Assembly (NCBI RefSeq): GCF_021209385.1
Contig: NZ_JAJOIL010000001.1
Coordinates: 1-64,000 of the forward strand
DNA length: 64,000 bases
Direction: 5' to 3'
DNA from: Seleniivibrio sp.
GTDB taxonomy: Bacteria > Chrysiogenota > Deferribacteres > Deferribacterales > Geovibrionaceae
The notes below the pieces were generated by a model. It did no database searches. It saw only the letters and a program-made list of their open reading frames with translations, and had not been told where the DNA came from. Positions 51,700 through 60,524 of this stretch are shown here, one piece after another; within the stretch, counting starts at the first letter, position 1; the number at the start of each line of letters is the position of its first letter. Position numbers and translations under genes: made by a program.

Positions 51700-51731
51700 A
51701 AAAAGCCCTGCTTAAATCGACAGGGCTTTCT
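51700..51731 (-). terminator. Terminator of the XRE/S24-like gene
   Basis: On the minus strand aaagccctg / cagggcttt with a 10-nt loop, followed by ten T, 5 bp past the stop codon. Confidence 0.9.
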
Positions 51732-51735
51732 TACT

Positions 51736-52551
51736 TTAATACTTTACTGCATGCCAGTGTATCTTATACACTCTGCAATCTGCGTGGAGTTCGGAACCTT
51801 TCTGGTGAACAACAGGTTCTCCCGCTCCGACTTCAGGAGCAAAAAGCACCTTATCGGCTGAAACGAACGCCCGCATATATTTGAGCGATGAGCCGTCAAA
51901 ATAGAGAACAGGTTCTCTATCACCCAGATCGCCAATGGTTAATTTTTCAACGTACAGAATGTCTGACTCGTTGACCTTTGGAGCGAATCTTCCGTCATTA
52001 ACGGAAACCCACACCGCGCCTTTTTCCTTCTCGCATCTGCCGTCTTCGACATCGCTAAGGTTAAATCTGATAACAGGTGCTTCCGGTTCATACAGAACAG
52101 ATTCTGCTTCCGCGGCGGAGGATGCTCCGAAATCCATCGAATATCCCTCCTCTTCCCCGATCAGATCCGAAACTTTGCATGTCAGACAGCCTGCAAGGTT
52201 TTCGATTAAATCTCTTTCAAACTCACCGTACCCAAGTTCAAGTCTCGAAATAAACTGAACGTCGAGCTTCGCAACAACAGCCAGATCGCTTTTGGAAAAA
52301 CCTCTCTTTTCCCTCATCTTTTTAATGTTTTCCCCGATCTCTTTGGTGTTTTTGATGTTATCGCCATAGGCGAAATAATCTAATTTCACTTCCAGAAATC
52401 TGGCTACTCTGGAAAGTGTTTCAAGATCGGGTTCTCTGCTGCCGCTCAGGTAGTTTGAAAGCCTGGAAGGTGAAAGCCCGACAGCACGGCAAACGTCTAT
52501 CTGCTTAATTCCCTTCCTTTTGATTAATTTACGAATCTTATCTCCCAACAT
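51736..52551 (-). CDS. Double-HTH regulator with degenerate S24-like domain
   Basis: This protein has about 271 residues. There are two XRE helix-turn-helix domains (roughly residues 3-60: IKQIDVCRAVGLSPSRLSNYLSGSREP; and 68-125: FSKSDLAVVAKLDVQFISRLELGYGEF). A C-terminal LexA/S24-like fold follows. Where S24 proteases have GDSMEP, this one reads DGRFAPKVNESDILYVEK, so the nucleophilic Ser is replaced, while a Lys is kept in SSLKYMRAF. It therefore probably senses without self-cleavage. ATG 52551 is taken because a TATAAT at 52572-52577 would place transcription start after an alternative ATG at 52569; this choice is uncertain. Confidence 0.75.
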   Translation of the reverse strand: MLGDKIRKLIKRKGIKQIDVCRAVGLSPSRLSNYLSGSREPDLETLSRVARFLEVKLDYFAYGDNIKNTKEIGENIKKMREKRGFSKSDLAVVAKLDVQFISRLELGYGEFERDLIENLAGCLTCKVSDLIGEEEGYSMDFGASSAAEAESVLYEPEAPVIRFNLSDVEDGRCEKEKGAVWVSVNDGRFAPKVNESDILYVEKLTIGDLGDREPVLYFDGSSLKYMRAFVSADKVLFAPEVGAGEPVVHQKGSELHADCRVYKIHWHAVKY

Positions 52552-52569
52552 AAATGAATCATACCTCAT

Positions 52570-52876
52570 TAATTATAACCAGTAAATCAACTAATTGCAC
52601 ATAAGCCTGAAATGTACACGAAACGCATACTCATATATGCAAAAATATCAGAACTGATCAGAATTTGTAAAATTAATCAGAAACTTACCTGAAAGAAAGT
52701 CCCGAAATAATTATTATAAAGCCAGTGTTTCTAAACGTAATAATATTCGTTATACTGAAAGTGACAATAGTTTTTTTGTATAGACACATTCCAATCCGTA
52801 ATCTACACAATTCTGCCAATACTTTTCAGTATATTTTATATGAAGACATTTTCTGAAATTGGTGATATGAAAGCAA
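52570..52876. other. AT-rich divergent intergenic region with phased ATCAGAA repeats
   Basis: Some 300 bp between the XRE/S24-like gene and the DUF2062 gene. A TATAAT (minus strand, 52572-52577) probably serves the regulator. ATCAGAA occurs at 52647, 52657 and 52676, spaced 10 and 19 bp, and ctgatcag (52654-52661) is a palindrome. These are candidate operators. No gene is seen. Confidence 0.5.
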
Positions 52877-53317
52877 ATGCTTGAGCGCATGAGACACAAG
52901 ATAAAAAAGATACTGCTGCTTGATTATTCTCCGCGAAGGATAGCAATGTCCTGCGCCATAGGAGTATTCATAGGCTTTTCGCCTTATGTGGGGCTGCACA
53001 CGGGTCTTGCAATGGGCGCATCTTTTCTTTTCGGGCTTCCGCTTTATCCGCTCATACTTGGCGCCTACATCACCAACCCTTTCACGCTTGTTCCCGTATA
53101 TACCCTGTGCTATAAATTCGGCGCACTGATCACAGGAAGACATATCACAACCATGCCGGATTTCAGTAATTTTGAATATACCGCCATGATACACACTGCT
53201 AAGACGTTTTTTATTCCTTTTTTTGTGGGAACTCATCTGCTGGGGTTGATTCTTGCGGTAATAACGTATATTCTATCCTATCATTTAGTTAAAAAATATA
53301 AAGGCAGAGTCGCATAA
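52877..53317 (+). CDS. DUF2062 membrane protein
   Basis: This 146-residue protein matches the DUF2062 family: a basic cytoplasmic N-terminus (RHKIKKILLLDYSPRRIAMSCAIGVFIGFSPYVGLHTGLA), a central LPLYPLILGAYITNPFTLVPVYTLCYKFG stretch with the conserved NP-T motif, and a C-terminal hydrophobic hairpin. Three to four membrane segments are present. The function is unknown. It ends exactly at the start of the FlhG/MinD-like gene, forming an operon with it and the CheW-CheZ gene. Confidence 0.85.
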   Translation: MLERMRHKIKKILLLDYSPRRIAMSCAIGVFIGFSPYVGLHTGLAMGASFLFGLPLYPLILGAYITNPFTLVPVYTLCYKFGALITGRHITTMPDFSNFEYTAMIHTAKTFFIPFFVGTHLLGLILAVITYILSYHLVKKYKGRVA

Positions 53318-54201
53318 TGGCTGAAATTATCGCAGTTGCCAGCGGAAAAGGCGGCGTTGGTAAAAGCTTTTTCTCATCAAACCTGTCCATGTCCCTGAAA
53401 ACAGCAGGGAACGAGATCCTTTTGGTCGATGCAGACCTGGGCGGCGCAAACCTGCACGATTTTATCGGACTCAAGGTTCCGGGAAAAGGTCTTTACGAAT
53501 TTCTGAAAGACAAGATAGACATAAACTCCGTAATTGCGAAAACTCCCGCAGGAGTTGATTTTGTCGGAGGTTCCAGCGATGTTCTCGGAATGGCGCACAT
53601 CACAAACTTTGAAAAGCTTAAAGTACTGAACAGACTTAAGAAACTTGATTATAAATATATAATACTTGACCTTGGAGCCGGAACAAGCTTCAATATGATA
53701 GATTTTTTCAACTTCGCCGACAAAAAGATAATGATAATGAACTCAGAGCCCACCAGCCTTGAGAACTCTTACGGTTTCCTTAAAGTGGCGCTTTACAGAA
53801 AGATTGAACTGCACCTGCGCAAGGATACAAAATTCAGCGAGATATGCAACAAACTGCGCAGCAAAAGCATGAACTATCCTAATATCGACTCCATAACAAA
53901 AGCTCTCATTCAGGTGGACAGCACCGGAACTGGAGAAATAAGAAAAATGGTCGATGATTACAAGATAGGAACCGTGCTGAATATGGTGAGAACACGCAAG
54001 GAACTCAATGTTTTTTACGGTTTTGAGTCGGTTACTAAAAAATATCTCGGCATAGATATTGAAAAATTAGGTTTTATGCCTTATGATATTAGCGTCAGCG
54101 AAAGTATTAAACTGATGCGACCCTATTATATAAACAACATGCGAAGTGATATGGCAAAATGTATCGACGATATCAGAAGCCACATCATAACAAAGCTTTA
54201 G
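53317..54201 (+). CDS. MinD/FlhG-like P-loop ATPase
   Basis: This 294-residue deviant-Walker ATPase of the SIMIBI class has ASGKGGVGKSFFSSNLSMSL at residues 8-27 and the Walker A' region LLVDADLGGANLHDFIGL, with YIILDLGAGTSFNMIDFF as the Walker B area. The NMVRT segment in the C-terminal part and the size fit FlhG/YlxH-type proteins that set flagellar number or place chemotaxis arrays. Its neighbour, a CheW-CheZ fusion, supports a motility role. The last residues are basic and could touch the membrane. The start overlaps the previous stop by one base. Confidence 0.85.
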   Translation: MAEIIAVASGKGGVGKSFFSSNLSMSLKTAGNEILLVDADLGGANLHDFIGLKVPGKGLYEFLKDKIDINSVIAKTPAGVDFVGGSSDVLGMAHITNFEKLKVLNRLKKLDYKYIILDLGAGTSFNMIDFFNFADKKIMIMNSEPTSLENSYGFLKVALYRKIELHLRKDTKFSEICNKLRSKSMNYPNIDSITKALIQVDSTGTGEIRKMVDDYKIGTVLNMVRTRKELNVFYGFESVTKKYLGIDIEKLGFMPYDISVSESIKLMRPYYINNMRSDMAKCIDDIRSHIITKL

Positions 54202-54211
54202 GGAGATTTTT

Positions 54212-56260
54212 ATGAGTAATCTTCAGCCTGTCAGAGACCTTGAATACGGGGATATTAACCATTCTGATGACCTTGAGGTCATACAGCTTGTCGGTCTTAA
54301 ACTGGGGGATGAAGAATATGCCATTGACGTCCTTAAAATACAGGAAATAATACGCACTGTTGATATAACATCCGTACCAAGAACAGACACTTTCGTTTTA
54401 GGCGTTATGAACCTCAGAGGAAAGGTTATACCGGTCATCGACCTGCGTGTACGTTTCTCACTGGATAAAATGGACTTTGACAAAGAAACCCGTATCATTG
54501 TCGTTAAATTTGAAACGGAGAATATCGGTTTCGTTGTGGATGAAGTCACAGAAGTAATCCGCATTAACAAAAAAATGGTTGAACCCACACCGCCTCTGGT
54601 TGGCGCAGTGGGGCAGGAATATATACTCGGCATATGCAAATATGCGGATCGTCTTATCATCCTTCTGGATATCGACAGCGTCATTGCCGACGGAAAACCC
54701 ACAATCGAAAGCAATCTTAAAAAATCTCTGCTTACACAGCCAGGTCAATCAGCTCAGGCGGCTCTGCCATCACAGGAACAGAACTTCACAAAGATAGCGG
54801 AAGCTGTCGAAAAAGAGTTCGACGAAAAAGACATTGAGCCTGCGGCTATAGAAACGGCAGAAAAACCTGAAAAAGAAAACAGTGCGTCACTTGACGACCT
54901 TATCGCAATGGAACTGGCAAAGCGCGAAGCGGAAACTGACGAGCTGAACCAGAAAAAGAAAGAGGACACTGAAGGAAAAAAAAAGCCTGAACTAGATCAG
55001 GAGGCGATGGATGACATACTTAACGACGCCCTGAACCAGTCAGAAAACTCAATGCAGTCCACATCAGGACACGTTGAGCAGGACGAGCTTGATTTCCTTA
55101 TACAGCAGGAACTTTCCAAGCGCGAGGCTGAAACCGAAGAGCTTAATAAAAAAAAAAAAGTAAGTGAACCGTCTGCTCCGATAGCAGGCGCAGCGGCAGA
55201 ACCTGCTGCATCTGTTGAATTTTCCGAAGACGACATAGAAAAACTCATGGCTGCCGAAATGGCAGCGGAAGAGCTTGCCGCACAGCAATCACCTGAAACA
55301 CTCCCCGAAGAAGAAGAACCTGTCATATCAGAAGCCATCCGGGAATCCGAAAATCTTCCTGAAAAAACAGAAGATCTTACCATCCCCGACGACCTCGCAG
55401 CAGAGTTCGGTTTAGATACATCTGCCCTTGAGGAACCGGTTCAAAACGAACCGGAAGAGGAAGAATTCACGCTTCCTGAGCCTGTTGAACAGGAAATGGG
55501 TGATGAGATAATAGGCAAAGGTCTGCCTGACGAATATACCGAAAGCGACCAGCTTTTGGATTCAGTCGATTCACTTCTTGAAGAGCTGAAAACCGCTCCT
55601 GCAGAACCCATACAGACAGAGAGCATTCAGGAACTGAAAGCATCATCATCAACCCCGTTCAACGAACAGGAATCGTTTGAAAAACTGAAAACACTCTCTA
55701 AAAAGATAATTGACGGCGAAAAAGTTGACCTCGGAATTTCCATCAAACAGGAAGTTTCCGAACTCCTCCGCCTTATCCTTGATACAAAAGGACGGGTAGA
55801 TGAGATCGAACCTACTCTTATCACGTCCAAAGAGCAGCTTCCCAACCTTGTGAAATCACTCGAAACCGTAACTGAATCCACAGAAGAAGCGACGATGGGA
55901 CTTATGGAAGCCGCTGACGGACTCACTGGTCATTATCAGGAATTTCTCAACGAGATCGAGGATCTTGAGGATCTGATGTACAAAAAAGACCAGAAAGCGA
56001 TACTCAAAAAACTGGAATCACTTGAAAACAGCGCCGAAATGGCAGACACAATGGGAATGAACATACTCCATGCGCTCGAATTTCAGGATATCACCGAGCA
56101 GAAACTCAATAAGGTGATCAATGCTGTCAGGGAAATAGGCGGCAGACTGGGTGCCATACTCGGATTCATCAAGCTCAAACAGGAAGTCGATCCCACAACC
56201 GTAGAAGATGCTTCTCAGGATGACATCGACAAACTGCTTGCTGAATTCGGACTGAGCTAA
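54212..56260 (+). CDS. CheW-CheZ fusion chemotaxis protein with repetitive acidic linker
   Basis: The protein has 682 residues. Residues 20-165 are a CheW domain (VIQLVGLKLGDEEYAIDVLKIQEIIRTVDITSVPRTDTFVLGVMNLRGKVIPVIDLR), which couples receptors to CheA. Residues about 485-660 are a CheZ phosphatase domain: long helices with the catalytic-helix motif ALEFQDITEQKLNKV. The end, QDDIDKLLAEFGLS (669-682), matches the CheY-docking peptide at the CheZ C-terminus. The linker (166-480) is acidic and repeats similar short motifs (SLDDLIAMELAKRE 226, AMDDILNDAL 265, ELDFLIQQELSKRE 292, DDIEKLMAAEM 340, IPDDLAAEFGLD 391). Ribosome site agggag. Confidence 0.88.
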   Translation: MSNLQPVRDLEYGDINHSDDLEVIQLVGLKLGDEEYAIDVLKIQEIIRTVDITSVPRTDTFVLGVMNLRGKVIPVIDLRVRFSLDKMDFDKETRIIVVKFETENIGFVVDEVTEVIRINKKMVEPTPPLVGAVGQEYILGICKYADRLIILLDIDSVIADGKPTIESNLKKSLLTQPGQSAQAALPSQEQNFTKIAEAVEKEFDEKDIEPAAIETAEKPEKENSASLDDLIAMELAKREAETDELNQKKKEDTEGKKKPELDQEAMDDILNDALNQSENSMQSTSGHVEQDELDFLIQQELSKREAETEELNKKKKVSEPSAPIAGAAAEPAASVEFSEDDIEKLMAAEMAAEELAAQQSPETLPEEEEPVISEAIRESENLPEKTEDLTIPDDLAAEFGLDTSALEEPVQNEPEEEEFTLPEPVEQEMGDEIIGKGLPDEYTESDQLLDSVDSLLEELKTAPAEPIQTESIQELKASSSTPFNEQESFEKLKTLSKKIIDGEKVDLGISIKQEVSELLRLILDTKGRVDEIEPTLITSKEQLPNLVKSLETVTESTEEATMGLMEAADGLTGHYQEFLNEIEDLEDLMYKKDQKAILKKLESLENSAEMADTMGMNILHALEFQDITEQKLNKVINAVREIGGRLGAILGFIKLKQEVDPTTVEDASQDDIDKLLAEFGLS

Positions 56261-56871
56261 AATTTTTCAAACTATCTCCGCGAGCGAACAGACGAAATCC
56301 TGTCGAACCGGACACTGCGAGACAGCCATAGGATATTCTTGCAGAAACAGCAGCAGACATTTCTACATAACGTTTGTTTAAAAACGGGATATTCTCTATT
56401 CAAGACCTTAGAAATATGCAAAGAATATTTGTTGTCTGATGACTTTTCTCTATTAAATTTATAACAATTTCCGAATACAGGTATCTGATTTTTTAATAGC
56501 AATTTTACTCACTTCCATTGTTGATAACTTGTGGAAAATAATCCGTGTGTTTTCAACAGTCTTAACCAACCTTAATCACACTTAAACATAACCCCTTATT
56601 TATAAATGCTTTAACTCAAACACTTGACAAGCAAGGGTTACACCTGTCAAGCATTTTTTTCTCCACAAAATTGTTGAGAAATTGTTCAAAGAAAAATGAA
56701 CGATCTAAAAAAACAATTAAAAACAAATCAGTTAACCGTTTTGAGTATTTTTTGTGCAGGTATATTTACATTAAAAATTTTTATGTATCTTTTTAATACA
56801 CTTCCATTAATAAAATATTGCATAGTCATATGGATTGAACTAAAATATTGTTTTTAAAACGGAACAATTTG
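56261..56871. other. AT-rich intergenic region with DnaA-box-like motif cluster B
   Basis: About 600 bp without genes. Contains TGTTGATAA (56519-56527), TGTGGAAAA (56530-56538, a full match to the relaxed DnaA-box consensus), TTTTCAACA (56550-56558), TTCTCCACA (56659-56667) and TGTTGAGAA (56672-56680). A cttgaca / tgtcaag hairpin with T7 tail lies at 56623-56660. Bases 56634-56701 are related to 33521-33588. Confidence 0.55.
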
Positions 56872-58779
56872 ATGACAAATATACATACAAGATCTGTCTT
56901 CCGCATGTTCATTGAAGCCTGCGGAAAGTACAAAGGCAACACAGCTTTTATATACCGGGTGGGCGGTCAGGAGTTTTCTGTCACTTTCAAAAAACTTCTT
57001 GAGGACGTGTTCATTCTGTCGCGCAGTCTCAGCGATAAAGGTATATCCAAAGGCGACAAAGTCCTTTTTATATCCGACAACAGGTATGCATGGATAGTGA
57101 CAGACATGGCTCTGGCATCACTGGGCGCTGTCAGCATACCAAGAGGAAGCGACACTCCTCCCCATGAAATGAAGTACATCACAGGTCATTCCGAGGCAAG
57201 ATTTGCCATTTTTGAAACGGAAGCAGTATACGAATCCGCTAAGAAAGAGCTTCTGGACGAATATTTCAAAAAAATATTCCTCATCGAGGGTGACATCGTA
57301 GGGCACCCCCAGGGTCAGGTACACACCTATAACGAAATTCTTGCTGACCGTACTTTCACAGAAGACGAAATGAGGGCTTTTTGCGAACTTGACCCCACAA
57401 ACGAATCAGACATCTTCACCCTTATATATACCTCAGGAACAACGGGCTACCCGAAAGGCGTACCGCTTTCAAATATGAACGTAATACATAACCTGCTTAT
57501 AATGCCCGAAATAGTAGCTCTTACAGAGAAAGACAGCTTTCTGTCCATTCTGCCCACATGGCACATTTTCGAGCGCGCAGCGGAGCTTATAGCCGTTACA
57601 AACGGCTGCTGCACAGTCTATTCCGGTGTAAAAACCTTTGCACAGGATCTGGAACAGTACAAACCAACCATAGTGGCATCAGTGCCGCGTGTGTGGGAAT
57701 CGCTCTATTCAAAGGTTCAGTCGGCACTTGAAAAGCAGTCGAAATTCAAACTTTTCATGTTCCAGTTCCTTGCAAGAGCATCGGCATCCTTTAACCGCAA
57801 CTCCCGCTATCTCCTCGGAGTTCTTCCCGAATTTGAAAAAACACCCATTAAGCAGAGAATAAAAGAGACACTGACCGCCATTGCAAAGGTTATTCTGCTG
57901 CTCCCGCTTAAAATATTTGCCATGAACAAGTTCAAGGCGGTTCAGGCAAAATTCGGCGGACGGCTCAGGCTTGCAGTCAGCGGCGGAGGGAGCCTTCCCG
58001 GATACCTTGAAGACTGGCTGGACGCTATCGGTCTGCGCATCGTAAACGCATACGGCATGACGGAATGCGCACCCGCCATAGCAGGCAGAGGGCTTGACTG
58101 CCAGATATTCGGAACCCTCGGTAAGCCGGTAAAGGGAACCATACTCAAGATAATCGATGAAAACGGCAAAGAATTACCCAGAGGTCATGAGGGCGAAATA
58201 GTCATTAAAGGACCGCAGGTCTTCGCAGGGTATTACAATTCGCCGGAAGAGAACGCAAAATCTTTTACATCAGACGGATTTTTCCGCACAGGAGACCTCG
58301 GAAAACTGACCTTCTCCGGTGAACTGAAAATAACAGGACGCATTAAAGATATAATCGTTCTGGCAAACGGTGAGAACATAGACCCCTCACGCATAGAATC
58401 AGCAATTACAATGCTCCCGTTCATCAAGGACGCGGTGCTTGTGGGGCAGGATCAGAAAAGCCTTGCGGCGCTGATAATTCCCGACATGGAAAAACTTAAA
58501 GACTATATGACATCCAAGCTGGAACACATCCGTTCGGACTTCGATATGAACTCCAAACCCGTTGTGGACCACGTTAAAAGAGAGATAAACAAATTGCTTT
58601 CAAACAAAAAAGGTTTCAAAAACCATGAGAAACTGCACAACCTGTCCTTTCTGGAGCAGGAGTTCAAACAGGGCGAAGAACTGACAAATACCCTGAAAAA
58701 ACGCAGACATTTCATTGAAAAGCGCTACAAAGAACTGATATCAGGTCTTTTCAAACAGAATAACAATGATGGTCAATAA
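56872..58779 (+). CDS. Long-chain acyl-CoA synthetase
   Basis: This 635-residue ANL-superfamily ligase activates a fatty acid through an acyl-adenylate to acyl-CoA. The P-loop is YTSGTTGYPKGVPLS, followed by LPTWHIFERAAEL, the VSGGGSLPGYLEDWL region, NAYGMTECAPAI, and FRTGDLGKLTFSGELKITGRIKDIIVLANGENIDP at the domain hinge. The C-terminal Lys is in the LKKRRHFIEKRYK tail. It is close to membrane-associated bacterial FadD/FAA1-like enzymes with a large N-lobe. ATG 56872 is preferred over a TTG at 56848. Confidence 0.92.
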   Translation: MTNIHTRSVFRMFIEACGKYKGNTAFIYRVGGQEFSVTFKKLLEDVFILSRSLSDKGISKGDKVLFISDNRYAWIVTDMALASLGAVSIPRGSDTPPHEMKYITGHSEARFAIFETEAVYESAKKELLDEYFKKIFLIEGDIVGHPQGQVHTYNEILADRTFTEDEMRAFCELDPTNESDIFTLIYTSGTTGYPKGVPLSNMNVIHNLLIMPEIVALTEKDSFLSILPTWHIFERAAELIAVTNGCCTVYSGVKTFAQDLEQYKPTIVASVPRVWESLYSKVQSALEKQSKFKLFMFQFLARASASFNRNSRYLLGVLPEFEKTPIKQRIKETLTAIAKVILLLPLKIFAMNKFKAVQAKFGGRLRLAVSGGGSLPGYLEDWLDAIGLRIVNAYGMTECAPAIAGRGLDCQIFGTLGKPVKGTILKIIDENGKELPRGHEGEIVIKGPQVFAGYYNSPEENAKSFTSDGFFRTGDLGKLTFSGELKITGRIKDIIVLANGENIDPSRIESAITMLPFIKDAVLVGQDQKSLAALIIPDMEKLKDYMTSKLEHIRSDFDMNSKPVVDHVKREINKLLSNKKGFKNHEKLHNLSFLEQEFKQGEELTNTLKKRRHFIEKRYKELISGLFKQNNNDGQ

Positions 58780-60514
58780 TACTTTCCTGCCTGTAACACA
58801 GGAAGAAATCTCTAAACTCGGCTGGGACAGACCGGACGTTATACTTGTCTCCGGTGATACATATCTGGACAGTCCGTACAACGGCACCGCCATCATCGGC
58901 AGACTGCTGACCGAAGCAGGATACCGCACGGCGATAATCGCACAGCCGGACATGGACACAGACGATATAGCACGCCTCGGCGAACCGAAACTCTTCTGGG
59001 GAGTGTCCGCCGGATGCGTCGATTCCATGGTGGCAAACTATACGGCTTCAAAGAAAAAACGCAACACAGACGACTTCACTCCCGGAGGCGAAAACAACAG
59101 ACGCCCCGACAGAGCCGTTCTGGCATATACGAACCTCATCCGCAGGCATTTCAAAAACACTGTGCCGATTGTTATCGGCGGTATAGAGGCGAGTCTGCGC
59201 AGAGTGACCCATTACGACTTCTGGTCGGACAGCCTGCGCAAATCCGTGCTTTTCGACTCGAAAGCGGACTATCTTGTATATGGAATGGGCGAAAAATCCA
59301 TTATGGCACTTGCCGATGCATTTAAAAACGGCACCGATGTCACAGGAATCAGAGGACTCTGCTACATCTCCAAAGAGGTACCTAAGGGTTACCTTTATCT
59401 TCCTGCCCACGAAGAGTGCGTTGGAGATAAAGAGAAGTTCATGCAGATGTTCAACACGTTCTACAAGAACAACGACCCTATCACTGCAAAAGGGCTGGTT
59501 CAAAGGGTAGACAGCAGATATCTTGTCCAGAATCCACCATCAGAAACGCCTTTGCGCACAGAGATGAACAGCTATTACGAACTGCCATACACTTACAAAG
59601 TACATCCTTTCTACGCCAAACAGGGTGCTGTAAGGGCGCTTGACACCATAAGAAACTCCGTCACCACCCACAGAGGCTGCTACGGTGAATGTAACTTCTG
59701 CGCCATCGCAGTGCATCAGGGAACAACAATAGCAGAGCGCACAGAAGCTTCTGTTATTAAAGAGGTAAAACGGTTCAGAGATGCCGAAAACTTCAACGGG
59801 ATAATAAACGACGTAGGCGGTCCCACCGCGAACATGTTCGGCATGGAATGCCGCAAGAAGAAGGACCACGGAAGATGTACGGATAAAAGGTGTCTGTTCC
59901 CGCAGAAATGCCCGCAGATGCCTGCAGACCACAGAAAGCTGAACAGCCTGCTGAGTGCTGTGCGCACAATGAGCGGCGTAAGGCGCGTATTTGTGGCATC
60001 AGGAATCCGTTACGATATCATCATGGAAGACAAACAGTTTGGCGGTCAATATCTTGACAACCTTGTGAATTTTCATATCAGCGGACAGATGAAAATAGCC
60101 CCCGAACATACTCAGGACAGCGTGCTTGGACATATGGGTAAACCATCCGCAGAAGTGCTGAAAAACTTCGTAGCGGAGTTCCAGAAACGCAATAAAGGTA
60201 AGAAACAGTACCTCACATATTACATGATCGCTGCCCACCCCGGGTGTACAATTAAAGATATGGAAGACCTCAAACGGTTCACATCAAAAGAACTTCGCAT
60301 AAACCCCGAACAGGTGCAGATTTTCACTCCTCTGCCTTCAACCTATTCAGCTTTAATGTATTACACAGGCAAAGACCCGTTCACAGGAAAAGATATTTTT
60401 GTTGAAAAGAGTCCGCAGAAACGTCAGGCTCAGAAAGACGCTTTGGCAACTGCTGACAAGCAGTTTAAACCGAAAAGAGCGATACAGCAGGTCAAAAAAA
60501 GAAAGGGGCGTTAG
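58766..60514 (+). CDS. ygiQ: YgiQ-family (UPF0313) radical SAM protein
   Basis: This 582-residue protein has an N-terminal B12-binding-like domain (DVILVSGDTYLDSPYNGTAIIGRLLTEAGYRTAIIAQPD), then GGIEASLRRVTHYDFWSDSLR. The radical SAM cluster motif is CYGECNFCAI (C-x3-C-x2-C) followed by HQGTTIAERTEASVI. A second cysteine group lies in DKRCLFPQKCPQMPADHRKL. Function in the cell is unproven for this conserved family. It overlaps the acyl-CoA ligase gene by 14 bp, so the two are co-transcribed. Length is close to the short form of YgiQ. Confidence 0.92.
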   Translation: MMVNNTFLPVTQEEISKLGWDRPDVILVSGDTYLDSPYNGTAIIGRLLTEAGYRTAIIAQPDMDTDDIARLGEPKLFWGVSAGCVDSMVANYTASKKKRNTDDFTPGGENNRRPDRAVLAYTNLIRRHFKNTVPIVIGGIEASLRRVTHYDFWSDSLRKSVLFDSKADYLVYGMGEKSIMALADAFKNGTDVTGIRGLCYISKEVPKGYLYLPAHEECVGDKEKFMQMFNTFYKNNDPITAKGLVQRVDSRYLVQNPPSETPLRTEMNSYYELPYTYKVHPFYAKQGAVRALDTIRNSVTTHRGCYGECNFCAIAVHQGTTIAERTEASVIKEVKRFRDAENFNGIINDVGGPTANMFGMECRKKKDHGRCTDKRCLFPQKCPQMPADHRKLNSLLSAVRTMSGVRRVFVASGIRYDIIMEDKQFGGQYLDNLVNFHISGQMKIAPEHTQDSVLGHMGKPSAEVLKNFVAEFQKRNKGKKQYLTYYMIAAHPGCTIKDMEDLKRFTSKELRINPEQVQIFTPLPSTYSALMYYTGKDPFTGKDIFVEKSPQKRQAQKDALATADKQFKPKRAIQQVKKRKGR

Positions 60515-60520
60515 CCCCCT
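60496..60520 (-). terminator. Terminator of the M1/ChaN gene, inside the end of ygiQ
   Basis: On the minus strand ggggc-taac-gcccc (60505-60518) is followed by tttctttttttg. The hairpin overlaps the ygiQ stop codon, so the two convergent genes share this signal. Confidence 0.7.
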
Positions 60521-60524
60521 CCTG

